Assembly (NCBI RefSeq): GCF_000145035.1 | Contig: NC_014387.1 | Span: forward strand, 3,028,001-3,092,000 | Source: Butyrivibrio proteoclasticus B316 | GTDB taxonomy: Bacteria; Bacillota; Clostridia; Lachnospirales; Lachnospiraceae | Reading direction: 5' to 3' | DNA length: 64,000 bases | In this document: positions 53,996 through 63,268 of the stretch, in pieces | Position numbering within the stretch: the stretch's first letter is position 1 | Layout: each line of letters begins with the position of its first letter | Program-made: the position numbers and the translations under genes | Notes under the pieces: generated by a model | Database searches by the model: none | What the model was told of the DNA's origin: nothing | Seen by the model: only the letters and a program-made list of their open reading frames with translations

Positions 53996-54987
53996 CACTT
54001 AGCCCCTTTATGTCTGGCATACAGATTAAGATATAAATCAGGACTTATCCTGAACATCATCACTTTTATTTTATGTCCGATAGGAAGTCCGGCAAAGGCC
54101 CCCCTTGTCTTAAGCGCATGTCTTATCTGTTCATTAACCAGCTTCATAGCTTCTTTATCAAGCTTTTCATCACGTAAGTCTCCCTGAGTTGCAACCTTCC
54201 CCGCAACCAAAAGAGCTGTCAATATCTGAGACACAGCTACTGAAACAAATGCATATGGCGAAAAGTACTCCTTAGCTTCCATAAGCTTATCCTCTGCAAG
54301 CCTCCAGCACTTTATCTGATCAAGATAGCTCTTTTTAAATGCTCTGTTCATTGCGCTGTTCTCATTTTCAGAGTAAATATAGTCACCGTCGGCTATACAG
54401 CGAATACTATACTTTTTCTCAAGATACAGAGCATAATCCATGAGAAATAGCAGATCTTCGCCTATTGTAAGGCCCTCTATAAATCTGATCCCGCCTTCAA
54501 CAATTGAAGCTCTGTCAAAAAGTTTGCCCCAAACATGGGTATTTTCACGAAGGATCACATTTTCTATGTACTGATAGCCATTTATTTTCCTGGTAGCTGA
54601 ATAATTATCCGTTTCATCTACCAAAAGAGTACTCTCATCAGCAAATTTGATCATATTGCCCAAAAGTCCATCTGTAACCGCATCATCCGCATCTACAAAC
54701 ACGACAAATCTGCCTGTAGCCTCGCTAATACCGATATTTCTGGCACGTGATACTCCACCGTTATCTGTATGCTTAACCTTTATCCTTCCAAGCTCATCTC
54801 CTGCTGCAAGTTCATCACATAGGATATCACTCCCGTCTGTAGAACCGTCATCAACAAGAATAATTTCAATTTCTTTCGGATCAAGATTCTTTTGGTTCAA
54901 ACATGACAAGACACACCTCTTTAGTGTGTCCTTAGCCTGATATACAGGAATGATCATGCTGATTGTCTTATTCCTATCCAAAGACAT
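53995..54987 (-). CDS. Family 2 glycosyltransferase
   Basis: A 330-residue GT-A fold enzyme. The N-terminal SMIIPVYQAKDTLKRCVLSC leads to VDDGSTDGSDILCDEL, GVSRARNIGI and the metal-binding VFVDADDAVTD, the standard GT2 blocks. About 120 C-terminal residues are less conserved and end in a basic patch that may contact the membrane. It overlaps the pyruvyl transferase start and follows the DUF6056-like gene by 19 bases. Donor and acceptor cannot be read from sequence. Confidence 0.9.
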   Translation of the reverse strand: MSLDRNKTISMIIPVYQAKDTLKRCVLSCLNQKNLDPKEIEIILVDDGSTDGSDILCDELAAGDELGRIKVKHTDNGGVSRARNIGISEATGRFVVFVDADDAVTDGLLGNMIKFADESTLLVDETDNYSATRKINGYQYIENVILRENTHVWGKLFDRASIVEGGIRFIEGLTIGEDLLFLMDYALYLEKKYSIRCIADGDYIYSENENSAMNRAFKKSYLDQIKCWRLAEDKLMEAKEYFSPYAFVSVAVSQILTALLVAGKVATQGDLRDEKLDKEAMKLVNEQIRHALKTRGAFAGLPIGHKIKVMMFRISPDLYLNLYARHKGAK

Positions 54988-55006
54988 AAATAATCCCTAC
55001 TCCATA

Positions 55007-56368
55007 TTAGTATAAAGTCCACTCATCTCTTGGAACGCCATGTATTGTTCCAAGTCCATAATGTTCAGCAAGTACCTGATTTATCCAGAATCTCCATTCC
55101 TCCTGGATATCATTCTCATAGGCTACAGTAAATCTATTCTCCCACTGTGGTCTTAATATAGGCGCCTGAACATTAGCCCCCGGCTCTACATCCAGTTCTG
55201 AGAGATAAACGTCTCTCTCGTCAACTTCTCTTTTGATTCTGGCAAGATTAGCCCCATCCTCTATATATCCCAGGAGGAAAAAGACTCCAAACACTGCGAC
55301 GATGCAGGCAAGAGCAGCCTGAAGAAGCTTCTCAGAAGACATTGATAATATCGAAATCCCCTGAGCTATTGCCGTCATCAGAAAAATACTTGCACCATAA
55401 TATGATCTGAGTGCAGAAGAAGGGACCATTATAAGCGCATAGCATGTCGCCAGGAATAAAAAGCCAAACATAGCCATTACTGACATCTTTTCAAGTATCT
55501 TCTTGTCACGTCCAAATACGAACAATGCAATTATTACAATTGATACAAACACAGCAACCAGAACAAAATAGTAATCCTTGATAACAAGGGTTATCTTAAG
55601 AAACCTTGCTACAAGCGCCAAAAGTCCGGTATGCTCCTCTTCAGTAACAGATAATCTTCCAAAGTTACCAGGAGCAGAAACCATAAGTCCAAACCCAACA
55701 AGGCTTCCCACCAGTCCTGTTATCATATATGGCCTGATAAAACTAAAGCTCTTTTTACTGATAACAAAGTGATATACCAGTTCGATCAGTATGAACAAAA
55801 TCAGACCACCGGATGTATTTTCATTACACCAGCCAGCCAAAACTCCAAAAAAGAACATTCCTACAGCAAGTAAGGCACCATTCTTCTGCTGCCTGATGCT
55901 CTTTCTAAAAAGAGTAATAAAGCCCATTATGATAGTAGTCGTAAAGAGATAGTTGCAAGCCCCATCTTCCCAGAAAACTGTATTTGCAATGGCCGGATCA
56001 AAAAACCACAGCATTATCAGTATGAATCCATACACGCGAACATCAAATTCTTTTCTGACATCAACGTTTAGATAAATAAGTAGCGATAACAATGTAAATA
56101 CCGCGCCGGCAACAACATTAAATACGCCCTTTACTCCGATATACAGAAAGACTCTGAGGATCATGTGCGCAACGCTTCGGCCGGTATGTCCTACCCAATG
56201 CTCATATTCCTGAGCAAAAAGATCAAAAAAGCTATTGGCCCCTGCAACAGTATCCATATAAATTATGTCATCTGACAGATATGGCGTTAAAAACTCATAA
56301 ATAGTCACAGCCAAAAACGCCACTATAACCATTATGTAAAAAACATTCTTCCTAGTCTTTAGAGACAT
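55007..56368 (-). CDS. Polytopic membrane protein, DUF6056-like
   Basis: A 453-residue protein with about 11 membrane helices. After the first helix the loop LSDDIIYMDTVAGANSFFDL, followed by HWVGHTGRSVAHMI, carries conserved acidic and His/Arg residues of the DUF6056 group, which has GT-C-like topology. A soluble C-terminal tail of about 75 residues follows (REVDERDVYLSELDVEPGAN). These proteins are common in exopolysaccharide and teichoic acid loci and may be membrane glycosyltransferases. The gene overlaps the polymerase-like gene by 17 bases. Confidence 0.65.
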   Translation of the reverse strand: MSLKTRKNVFYIMVIVAFLAVTIYEFLTPYLSDDIIYMDTVAGANSFFDLFAQEYEHWVGHTGRSVAHMILRVFLYIGVKGVFNVVAGAVFTLLSLLIYLNVDVRKEFDVRVYGFILIMLWFFDPAIANTVFWEDGACNYLFTTTIIMGFITLFRKSIRQQKNGALLAVGMFFFGVLAGWCNENTSGGLILFILIELVYHFVISKKSFSFIRPYMITGLVGSLVGFGLMVSAPGNFGRLSVTEEEHTGLLALVARFLKITLVIKDYYFVLVAVFVSIVIIALFVFGRDKKILEKMSVMAMFGFLFLATCYALIMVPSSALRSYYGASIFLMTAIAQGISILSMSSEKLLQAALACIVAVFGVFFLLGYIEDGANLARIKREVDERDVYLSELDVEPGANVQAPILRPQWENRFTVAYENDIQEEWRFWINQVLAEHYGLGTIHGVPRDEWTLY

Positions 56369-57533
56369 TTTTATTTATCATCCTTTCACTAAAAGAGCAC
56401 AGATAGACGCCCATAATAGGAAGCATCAAATTTCTTCCGATATACACAGACACAAATGTAGCCTCAATAACCGTATATATTGACATCGAAAGAAGAAGCA
56501 ACACACTCCATAAGTCTCTTCTCTTGTAACAGACATATATAAATACTATGAGTAGTATACAGATAAGTGCTGCCGGTATTATTCCGTACCAATAGATAAG
56601 CCTGACCCATCCCATGTCAAAGTATTCTTCTGACATTCTGTCTGAAAACAGTTTCCAGGTTCCTATAGAACCTGCATGTTTCTCATTTCCTCTGTACAGG
56701 TCGTGTATCCTGTTGTTTAACAGTTCATCTATAGCTTCAATCTGCTTATAATGCGGATAATGAAACTCATACCTTGGCACCGGGCTCACAATTGCTCCCC
56801 AGGTAGAGAAGGCCACACACATAAACGGAGTTACTATTCCTGTAAGTATATAGAATATCTTTTTCCCACTGATCAGTGGAACATATCTGACTATCAGAGC
56901 CAGTATAAAAGTTGCAATACCAATCAAAAAAGCTGTTCTTGAAGTTGTCAGCTGATACATGCCACATATTATTGCAAGCAAAACTGCGTACATCCACAAT
57001 TTGGCCTTACTGCCGTATATCCACAACCACATCAGTATCAGTGCATACACACAGCCCCAAAGAGCATTAGGGTGGCCAAAGCCAAGTACGTACCTTAATT
57101 CATTGACATTTCCCCTGCCATAATCCTGTATGACATATACTCTTCCTACAATTCCCAATATTGAAAGAATTGCTATAAGCGAAAATCCGGACAGGCACGT
57201 ATAAAAAACAAACTTCATAGTCTTGCCCAGATTAATATCGCGAGCCGCCATAACAAATGTTGCATACCTAAGAAGTTCATTCCTACCTGTAATCTTGTAG
57301 CAAATAAACGTAAATAACAAGATACATGCAATTATTACCCACTCTTTTTTCTCATGATGGTTGATAAACACGGCCAAAAGAGTAAGCATAAACGTCAATC
57401 TGAAAACATAGCTTTCAAAGCTAAAGTACAGCTCACTTTTTTCGACAATCATCAGCACAAGTTCTATTACAAGAGCCAGATAAAAAAGCCTGTTAGATAT
57501 TCTCTTTCTTCCCTCTACCGTCAGATAATCCAT
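56352..57533 (-). CDS. O-antigen/exopolysaccharide polymerase-like protein (Wzy-type)
   Basis: A 393-residue membrane protein with about 10 helices and one large extracytoplasmic loop (about 255-315), the typical Wzy layout. The segment VLGFGHPNALWGCVYALI matches the Gly-His-Pro-Asn block seen in O-antigen ligase/polymerase-type proteins. It should join repeat units outside the membrane after flipping. Together with the flippase it marks this as a Wzx/Wzy-dependent cluster. Sequence conservation in this family is low, so the call rests on topology, that block and context. Confidence 0.75.
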   Translation of the reverse strand: MDYLTVEGRKRISNRLFYLALVIELVLMIVEKSELYFSFESYVFRLTFMLTLLAVFINHHEKKEWVIIACILLFTFICYKITGRNELLRYATFVMAARDINLGKTMKFVFYTCLSGFSLIAILSILGIVGRVYVIQDYGRGNVNELRYVLGFGHPNALWGCVYALILMWLWIYGSKAKLWMYAVLLAIICGMYQLTTSRTAFLIGIATFILALIVRYVPLISGKKIFYILTGIVTPFMCVAFSTWGAIVSPVPRYEFHYPHYKQIEAIDELLNNRIHDLYRGNEKHAGSIGTWKLFSDRMSEEYFDMGWVRLIYWYGIIPAALICILLIVFIYVCYKRRDLWSVLLLLSMSIYTVIEATFVSVYIGRNLMLPIMGVYLCSFSERMINKNVSKD

Positions 57534-57543
57534 AAATAATCTC

Positions 57544-58497
57544 TTATTTCCTTATTGTCCTCAGTATCTTGTGATATGCCTTACGGCAGAATCTTCCCAA
57601 CGTAATATCCAACTTGTGGTAAGCTCTTGAAATTGCTGTTATTTTCGGCATTACCAGATATCCATATTCTTCAAAATGACTTCTCAAAAATTCTGGATAT
57701 GAATCATCAATCTCAACTCTCTCAAATCTGGCATTTCTGCCAAATATGTCCTGTCCAAGAATTAGTCTGTCCATAGTTTCAGCTAGGATTTCTCTGTCAT
57801 TATACTCCTGATGAGCGGCAGCCTTGACCTTAACCCCGATACGCTTAACAGGGTTTGTCTCTCCCTTTCCACCCATATAGCCAAAGTGCCAGCCTCCATT
57901 ATCCACCCGAACAGACCGGGCATCAGTTACAGGGACCAGGTCCCTTAGCCTTACTATTCCTTCTGATGGAATATTATTAAGGCCAGTGATTTTCGTACCA
58001 AGCCATTTTCTGTCGCATCTTGGGATTTCCGGAAAATCACCTGTTATAGACATTAGTTCTCCGGACTTTTCTTCCATGTTCAAAAAGGCATAAAAATTAC
58101 GCTGAGCAAGATGGTAAACCTTAGTTTTATCAAAACCGTTTATAATCTTCTCAAGTACTTCCGGATTAGGAATTTCATCAACGTCACCAAAAATGATGAT
58201 GTCATCTTCACCTGCACCAACTTTTTTTAGCCCTTCCATGAGATGATTCTTTTGGAAATAGTCTCTCTCATGGGTCATTGAAAACTCTCTGTCCTCTGAA
58301 ACTACTACGTAAATTATCTTATCAAGAAATTCTTTAAACTCTGCTTTGTACTTATCAAAACAGAGCTCTTTTGGCTCTCCGGAAAAAGTTGTCGTTGCTT
58401 CCTCAATAATGAACTTATCCACATATGGATTTAATATGTTGAGGCGCATCTTTAAAATATCTACCTCATTAAAAAAAGGTACGCAATCAATTACCAT
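57544..58497 (-). CDS. GT17-like glycosyltransferase
   Basis: A 317-residue protein resembling the GT17 family, whose eukaryotic members add the bisecting N-acetylglucosamine to glycoproteins. Visible family segments are CVPFFNEVDILKMRLNIL at the start, FSGEPKELCF, FQKNHLMEGL and the metal-binding IIFGDVDEIPN. It has no signal or membrane segment. It overlaps the upstream GT2 gene by 11 bases. In bacterial clusters GT17 proteins are uncommon and their linkage is not established. Confidence 0.85.
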   Translation of the reverse strand: MVIDCVPFFNEVDILKMRLNILNPYVDKFIIEEATTTFSGEPKELCFDKYKAEFKEFLDKIIYVVVSEDREFSMTHERDYFQKNHLMEGLKKVGAGEDDIIIFGDVDEIPNPEVLEKIINGFDKTKVYHLAQRNFYAFLNMEEKSGELMSITGDFPEIPRCDRKWLGTKITGLNNIPSEGIVRLRDLVPVTDARSVRVDNGGWHFGYMGGKGETNPVKRIGVKVKAAAHQEYNDREILAETMDRLILGQDIFGRNARFERVEIDDSYPEFLRSHFEEYGYLVMPKITAISRAYHKLDITLGRFCRKAYHKILRTIRK

Positions 58498-59560
58498 TAT
58501 TTATGTCCTCTTTCCAACCAAGTAACCGTTTAACAAAGCGTTTGATCCCGAACTTGCCTGCTGAAAGCATAAGCGCCCAAAACGGGTTATCCCTGTTCAT
58601 CAGATCATAGACAAACACTTCTCCTTCAGGTGCCCAGTCAGGCAGAGCCATTGTGGCATATTTTTCGTAAAAAGGCATTTTAATCATTTCTCTAAGATAC
58701 TCAGCCTTTTTGCCAAAAGGAATGCTGGAATATATAAGATTACTGACAGCAATTGCACAGGTCAAAGTTTTTCTTTTATCCACAATATCTGTATATTGGT
58801 TGTCTATGCATTGCCATTTTCGAATATACTTATCAAACTGTTCCCAGGCGCAAATCTGGTCTTCCATATATTGTCTATGAAAAGCACTTGTCAATCCAAG
58901 CGAATTCTGATTGTAATAATATAATATCCTGTTAATGAATACTATCGTATCTGCCTTATCTATAAATTCAGCAGTCTGTAACAAGTCCTCTCCGTGATTA
59001 AGCCTGAGTCCTTCAAAGCAATCAGTCCTTCTGGCAAAACCCTTTCTGATAGCTTTGTTCCACATTGCATTAAGCGCATCAGATGAACTCATCACATCGT
59101 AAAACACCTGTTTTTCATCTGCTGAATATACTTTATTTTCATCAAAAGGGAATGAAAAAAGTTTCTCTTCTCTGTATATGCTATCTGCAGCATTATAAAC
59201 AACTATATCCGGCTCGAAGCCTCTTTTTTGATACGATGAAATGCTGTTAGACAAAACATCAAACATGTCCGTAGCTACTTCATCATCAGAATCGCAAAAG
59301 ACAAGATAGTCACCGCCTGCAAGCTTAATTCCTTCAAGTCTTGCCCTAAACGCTCCTATCGGACCATAATGATAACTCTTAACATAATCATATCTGTCTG
59401 CATAATGATCGCAGCTACCTGCGCTTTCATCACTTGAGCCATTCTCAACAAGAATGACTTCCAGTTGGTATCCCTTTTCATATGCAGAAATAAGTGGCTT
59501 CATAGCACCGTCTATATACTTTTCAGCATTGTGTACCGGAATAATAATAGAAAATGTCAT
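58487..59560 (-). CDS. Family 2 glycosyltransferase
   Basis: A 357-residue GT-A enzyme. FSIIIPVHNAEKYIDGAM starts the fold, VENGSSDESAGSCDHY is the nucleotide-binding segment, and VFCDSDDEVAT holds the metal-binding Asp residues. The C-terminal ~200 residues include NHGEDLLQTAEFID, a region with the catalytic-base pattern of many exopolysaccharide GT2 enzymes. Its start overlaps the DUF5672 gene's stop by 4 bases and its end overlaps the GT17 gene by 11. The sugar is unknown. Confidence 0.9.
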   Translation of the reverse strand: MTFSIIIPVHNAEKYIDGAMKPLISAYEKGYQLEVILVENGSSDESAGSCDHYADRYDYVKSYHYGPIGAFRARLEGIKLAGGDYLVFCDSDDEVATDMFDVLSNSISSYQKRGFEPDIVVYNAADSIYREEKLFSFPFDENKVYSADEKQVFYDVMSSSDALNAMWNKAIRKGFARRTDCFEGLRLNHGEDLLQTAEFIDKADTIVFINRILYYYNQNSLGLTSAFHRQYMEDQICAWEQFDKYIRKWQCIDNQYTDIVDKRKTLTCAIAVSNLIYSSIPFGKKAEYLREMIKMPFYEKYATMALPDWAPEGEVFVYDLMNRDNPFWALMLSAGKFGIKRFVKRLLGWKEDINNGN

Positions 59561-60324
59561 TGAACGTTATGCTCCTCTTTCCATTTGCGAGTTCTACGCC
59601 AGAAAAGAAGTGGTCTCACAGCATTCTTAAATCTTTTGACAGGACTATAGAACCTTGGATAGTTTTCATTTTCTCCCCACCATTTATGAAACACAAATGG
59701 CTCTATTCCTTTATTCTCAGGAAGTGGATGCTCTCTCCCAAACAGTACTGCCTTTTCTATCGGAGCCCACCTTAGTCCATCATCTTCCATTTCATTTTTA
59801 TGCATGCAGCACAGGAAAATGTCTTCATTATAAAAATCATCAAAGCCCTTTTCCCATGGAAGATCATGAGTTTTGGGATAATCCATCAGACGCTTGGATC
59901 TTATGGAAACAGAATTACCAACTCTGCATATTTCGCCCCTACTGTCTCTGTAGGCATATTCATTGGTTGGAAGTGGCCATGGTGAACCAATATAATCATA
60001 TTCAAGAAATTCATCTCGCCAATTCTCGGGGTGTATTACAAATCCATCCGCATGCACTATTAGCGCATAATTGGTTCGAATATGCTCACCCAATTCATAG
60101 GTCATTTTATAATTAAATTTATCAATATTATCAAGTTTATCAGTATGGCTGTATCTAATACCCTTGGGCATGAAAAGAGGTTTCTTATGTGTTACTATAA
60201 CAGCATCACCAAACTCTATTTCCCTCATGCTATATTCCATAGCTTTTAAAGTCTCATATATATCCACACTGGTCATAGCCACCAGCGTCACGTCAGGCAG
60301 CTTCTTCTTAGCCCTAGCTTCCAT
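59557..60324 (-). CDS. DUF5672 family glycosyltransferase-like protein
   Basis: A 255-residue soluble protein. The block YALIVHADGFVIHPENWRDE followed by YDYIGSPWPLP is the DUF5672 signature; HADGF is probably a DxD-type metal site. FYNEDIFLC and KGIEPFVFHKWWGEN follow. Members occur in surface glycan loci and are presumed glycosyltransferases of GT-A fold. The start at 60324 has GGAAAG eight bases upstream; the longer frame begins with a non-ATG codon. It overlaps the next GT2 gene by 4 bases. Confidence 0.78.
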   Translation of the reverse strand: MEARAKKKLPDVTLVAMTSVDIYETLKAMEYSMREIEFGDAVIVTHKKPLFMPKGIRYSHTDKLDNIDKFNYKMTYELGEHIRTNYALIVHADGFVIHPENWRDEFLEYDYIGSPWPLPTNEYAYRDSRGEICRVGNSVSIRSKRLMDYPKTHDLPWEKGFDDFYNEDIFLCCMHKNEMEDDGLRWAPIEKAVLFGREHPLPENKGIEPFVFHKWWGENENYPRFYSPVKRFKNAVRPLLFWRRTRKWKEEHNVQ

Positions 60325-60384
60325 ATTACTGTCTTTCCAAATAGTCAACTTTATTATTAACTGTAATTCTTACATCATTACCTG

Positions 60385-61428
60385 TTACGCTCTAAATACC
60401 TTTATCAGCCCGGTTCTGCGCTCCAGACTTCGCCAGATTTTTTTGCCCATATATACTGAGTATAAATACTTGGCCCGTATGTTCTGCATACACTTTCTAA
60501 TAGTCCCCGGCTTAACATTTATCCTGCGATAAGTAGCTGATGTTCTCTTATATTCCTCCAGTTCTGCCTTACATTCCTCAGGAGTAAATATTCTGCCTTT
60601 TTTATCCATGTAATGAAAACAACTATAAATATTCTGTTCAGAAGCCCAATAGCCGTCTGAAACGTTATGTCTGGCCCAATACTTAGGCGCTATTGCATAT
60701 TTAAGTTCATCACTTGTAAGTGCTGGAAAAACAGCAAATGATGAATTAGACAAAAGAAGATATCTGGCGTTCTTGATTGTAACATAGTCTTTACCAATAT
60801 CATTTCTCACAGCCCTAACTTCAGGCAATATCTTATATGCCGCCTCAACATCATCTGTAACAGCCAGAAATTCCATATCCGGTCTTATTTTACGCATCTG
60901 TCTGATCCCATGTACCCAGTAACTGCGATCAAGCCATAACTCCGGTGAATTAGAATAATCTCCGCACCTTAAATGTATGATGCACAGATTATCCCTGGTA
61001 TATTCATGTGAATCATACTCCGGTTTGATCTTAAGCCAGTCTTTAAGCTTATCCTTATATTTTTGGAAATAAGCCTCTGCCTGAAGATTACCGTACATCA
61101 GAGTATTATCCTGTATATTCTCAAACTCAGGATCAACGCCACTGATATAGGCACCGTGTGTCATATCATGGACAGAATTGCCAAGATACAATCTGTTGTC
61201 GTTATCCTCAAAAATCTTGAACTTATCCTTATCTTCCGCTTTTATCTCTTTACCGAGGTCAATATCCATAAAATACATTCCTGTATCTGAATGCATATTG
61301 TTGGCAAGTCCTTTTGGATTGATAATACCAAACTCAAATCCTTTTTCCTCAGCTACAGCTCTCATTGATACGTACCAAAAAAGCTGATTTCCTAGTCCAA
61401 AGCCATGTTCAAACTCTGTTCCTATCAT
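60385..61428 (-). CDS. GT11-like fucosyltransferase-family protein
   Basis: A 347-residue protein with a divergent GT11 layout. GFGLGNQLFWYVSMRA near the N-terminus corresponds to the GGLGNQ block, CIIHLRCGDYS to the HxRRxDY block with Cys in place of one Arg, and LLLSNSSFAVFPA to the C-terminal SNSTFS block. The substitution and the long C-terminal basic tail (about 60 residues) set it apart from the GT11 at 51869-52798. It may use GDP-fucose or another donor. It lies 14 bases after the ABC exporter stop. Confidence 0.7.
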   Translation of the reverse strand: MIGTEFEHGFGLGNQLFWYVSMRAVAEEKGFEFGIINPKGLANNMHSDTGMYFMDIDLGKEIKAEDKDKFKIFEDNDNRLYLGNSVHDMTHGAYISGVDPEFENIQDNTLMYGNLQAEAYFQKYKDKLKDWLKIKPEYDSHEYTRDNLCIIHLRCGDYSNSPELWLDRSYWVHGIRQMRKIRPDMEFLAVTDDVEAAYKILPEVRAVRNDIGKDYVTIKNARYLLLSNSSFAVFPALTSDELKYAIAPKYWARHNVSDGYWASEQNIYSCFHYMDKKGRIFTPEECKAELEEYKRTSATYRRINVKPGTIRKCMQNIRAKYLYSVYMGKKIWRSLERRTGLIKVFRA

Positions 61429-61441
61429 ATAAACCTCTTGA

Positions 61442-63247
61442 TCATCCCTGAATAATTGTTTTGCCCTTAAGCGTTGTCTCTCTCACCTGCTCATCACTAA
61501 CTTCATAGATAATATCACAGTCAGCAATAGTGTTAAGTCTGTGAGCAATGATTACCATAGTCTTCTTACCATGGAATCCGTTGATTGCCTCCATAACTGC
61601 CGCTTCGGTTTCATTATCGAGTGCACTTGTAGCCTCATCAAAGACAAGTATCTCAGGATTATGATAAAGAGCTCTGGCAATACCAATACGCTGTCTCTGC
61701 CCACCTGAAAGCCTTACTCCTCTGTCTCCGATCGTTGTATCAAGGCCGTCTGGAAGAGACCTTACAAAATCTGCAAGCTGGGCTTCTTCCATTACTTCCC
61801 AGATTCTATTCTCATCAATCGCATCTGCATCCATACCAAGAGCAATATTCTCTCTGATAGTCTCGTCAACCAGATAAATTGACTGTGGAATGTATCCAAT
61901 CTGTGAAAGCCAGGAGTCATAGTTGCTGAAAATACTAGAACCATCACACAAAATCTCACCGGACTGAACATGCAACAGTCCTAACAGAATATCTACTACT
62001 GTAGACTTTCCTGCACCTGATGGTCCCATGATTCCAACAGACTTTCCCTTAGGAATTACCATGTTCGCCTTAGTAAAGATATTCTTATCTGAATCAGGAT
62101 AAGCAAAAGTGATATCCTTAAGTTCAATCTTATCTTCAAGATGAAGGGCTGGGCCTGCAATAGCTGCCCTCTCTGCTCTCATAGCCTTATCACTCTTCAT
62201 TGACTCGGTAAGATTCTCATAAAGATAATCCAATGAATACTGATTATAGGCAACTTCTGTAATATAAGTATTAATTCGGTTTGCAGAAGGCATGATCCTC
62301 ATAGCAGCAAGACCAAAGGCGGTAAGCTGTGGAATAAGTAGCCCTACATCACCACCTCTTAATATATAGACCAGGATAAACAGCATAACCGATGCCATAA
62401 ATACTGTCTCGATCATTAGCCTTGGCACACTATTAAGTACCGCATAATCTCTGGCAATGTTGGCGCCAACCTTACCTGATTCATAGTAATTACGAATGTA
62501 AAAATCCTGTCTGTTAAGTACCTTGACATCCTTAAGGCCATAAATAGCCTGAAGTCTCCATCTGGCAATCCTTGACTGAGTCTCCTGATTACGTCTTCCA
62601 ATATCGTTAAGCCTTGGCTTAAGTCCCTTGACACTGATAAATGTCATCACCAAAAGAACTACTATCATAAGCAGTGTCATCTGCCAGTTAACAAGCATAA
62701 GGACCACTCCAAGGAATGTTGAAACTACAAGCTCTGTTAAAAGAGAAAGAAGAGCAAGTACAAGTGAAAAAACTCTTGGAATATCACTGTCTGTAATTCT
62801 AAATACAGTAGGAATATCCGCGCCAAGATAATCTTCGTAAGGTCTGTTCAAGAATTCTCTCATGACACGGCTTATCATATCGTTTCTGGCTCTTGCCACA
62901 AAAGTATTCTGTTTGTATATCAAAAAGAGCATATAAGTATTCTTGACTACAAAAAGAGCTATCATTGTTATCAGAAGCACACAGGCTATCTTCATGTCAC
63001 TATCAAGGCCAAGAATATTTATCAAATTGCTTACCTGTTCATGTCTGTCAATAAAATCATGCAGAGTTTTGGGGACTATGATAGTTGAAACGACAGGGAC
63101 CATCACCGATACACCAAGTGTTTCAAATACGCCTCCAATCAGTATAAGGACAGCCAGTAAAACCAGCTGTCCCTTTTGTTTTTTATCAAATATATAGCCT
63201 ATCTTCCCGAGAAGAGAAACCTTCTCAGTGTTTTTATTGTTGCTCAT
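61442..63247 (-). CDS. ABC exporter with fused membrane and ATPase domains
   Basis: A 601-residue half-transporter. Residues ~20-330 carry six membrane helices; residues ~370-600 are the ATPase, with Walker A GPSGAGKST, signature LSGGQRQR, Walker B ILVFDEATSALD and switch His IAHRL. The membrane part resembles PglK/MsbA-type lipid and lipid-linked oligosaccharide flippases. As the cluster also has a Wzx-like flippase, this may move a second lipid-linked glycan, or a lipid or peptide. It follows the partial GT11 gene by 21 bases. Confidence 0.87.
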   Translation of the reverse strand: MSNNKNTEKVSLLGKIGYIFDKKQKGQLVLLAVLILIGGVFETLGVSVMVPVVSTIIVPKTLHDFIDRHEQVSNLINILGLDSDMKIACVLLITMIALFVVKNTYMLFLIYKQNTFVARARNDMISRVMREFLNRPYEDYLGADIPTVFRITDSDIPRVFSLVLALLSLLTELVVSTFLGVVLMLVNWQMTLLMIVVLLVMTFISVKGLKPRLNDIGRRNQETQSRIARWRLQAIYGLKDVKVLNRQDFYIRNYYESGKVGANIARDYAVLNSVPRLMIETVFMASVMLFILVYILRGGDVGLLIPQLTAFGLAAMRIMPSANRINTYITEVAYNQYSLDYLYENLTESMKSDKAMRAERAAIAGPALHLEDKIELKDITFAYPDSDKNIFTKANMVIPKGKSVGIMGPSGAGKSTVVDILLGLLHVQSGEILCDGSSIFSNYDSWLSQIGYIPQSIYLVDETIRENIALGMDADAIDENRIWEVMEEAQLADFVRSLPDGLDTTIGDRGVRLSGGQRQRIGIARALYHNPEILVFDEATSALDNETEAAVMEAINGFHGKKTMVIIAHRLNTIADCDIIYEVSDEQVRETTLKGKTIIQG

Positions 63248-63268
63248 TACATATTTCCCATCTAAATA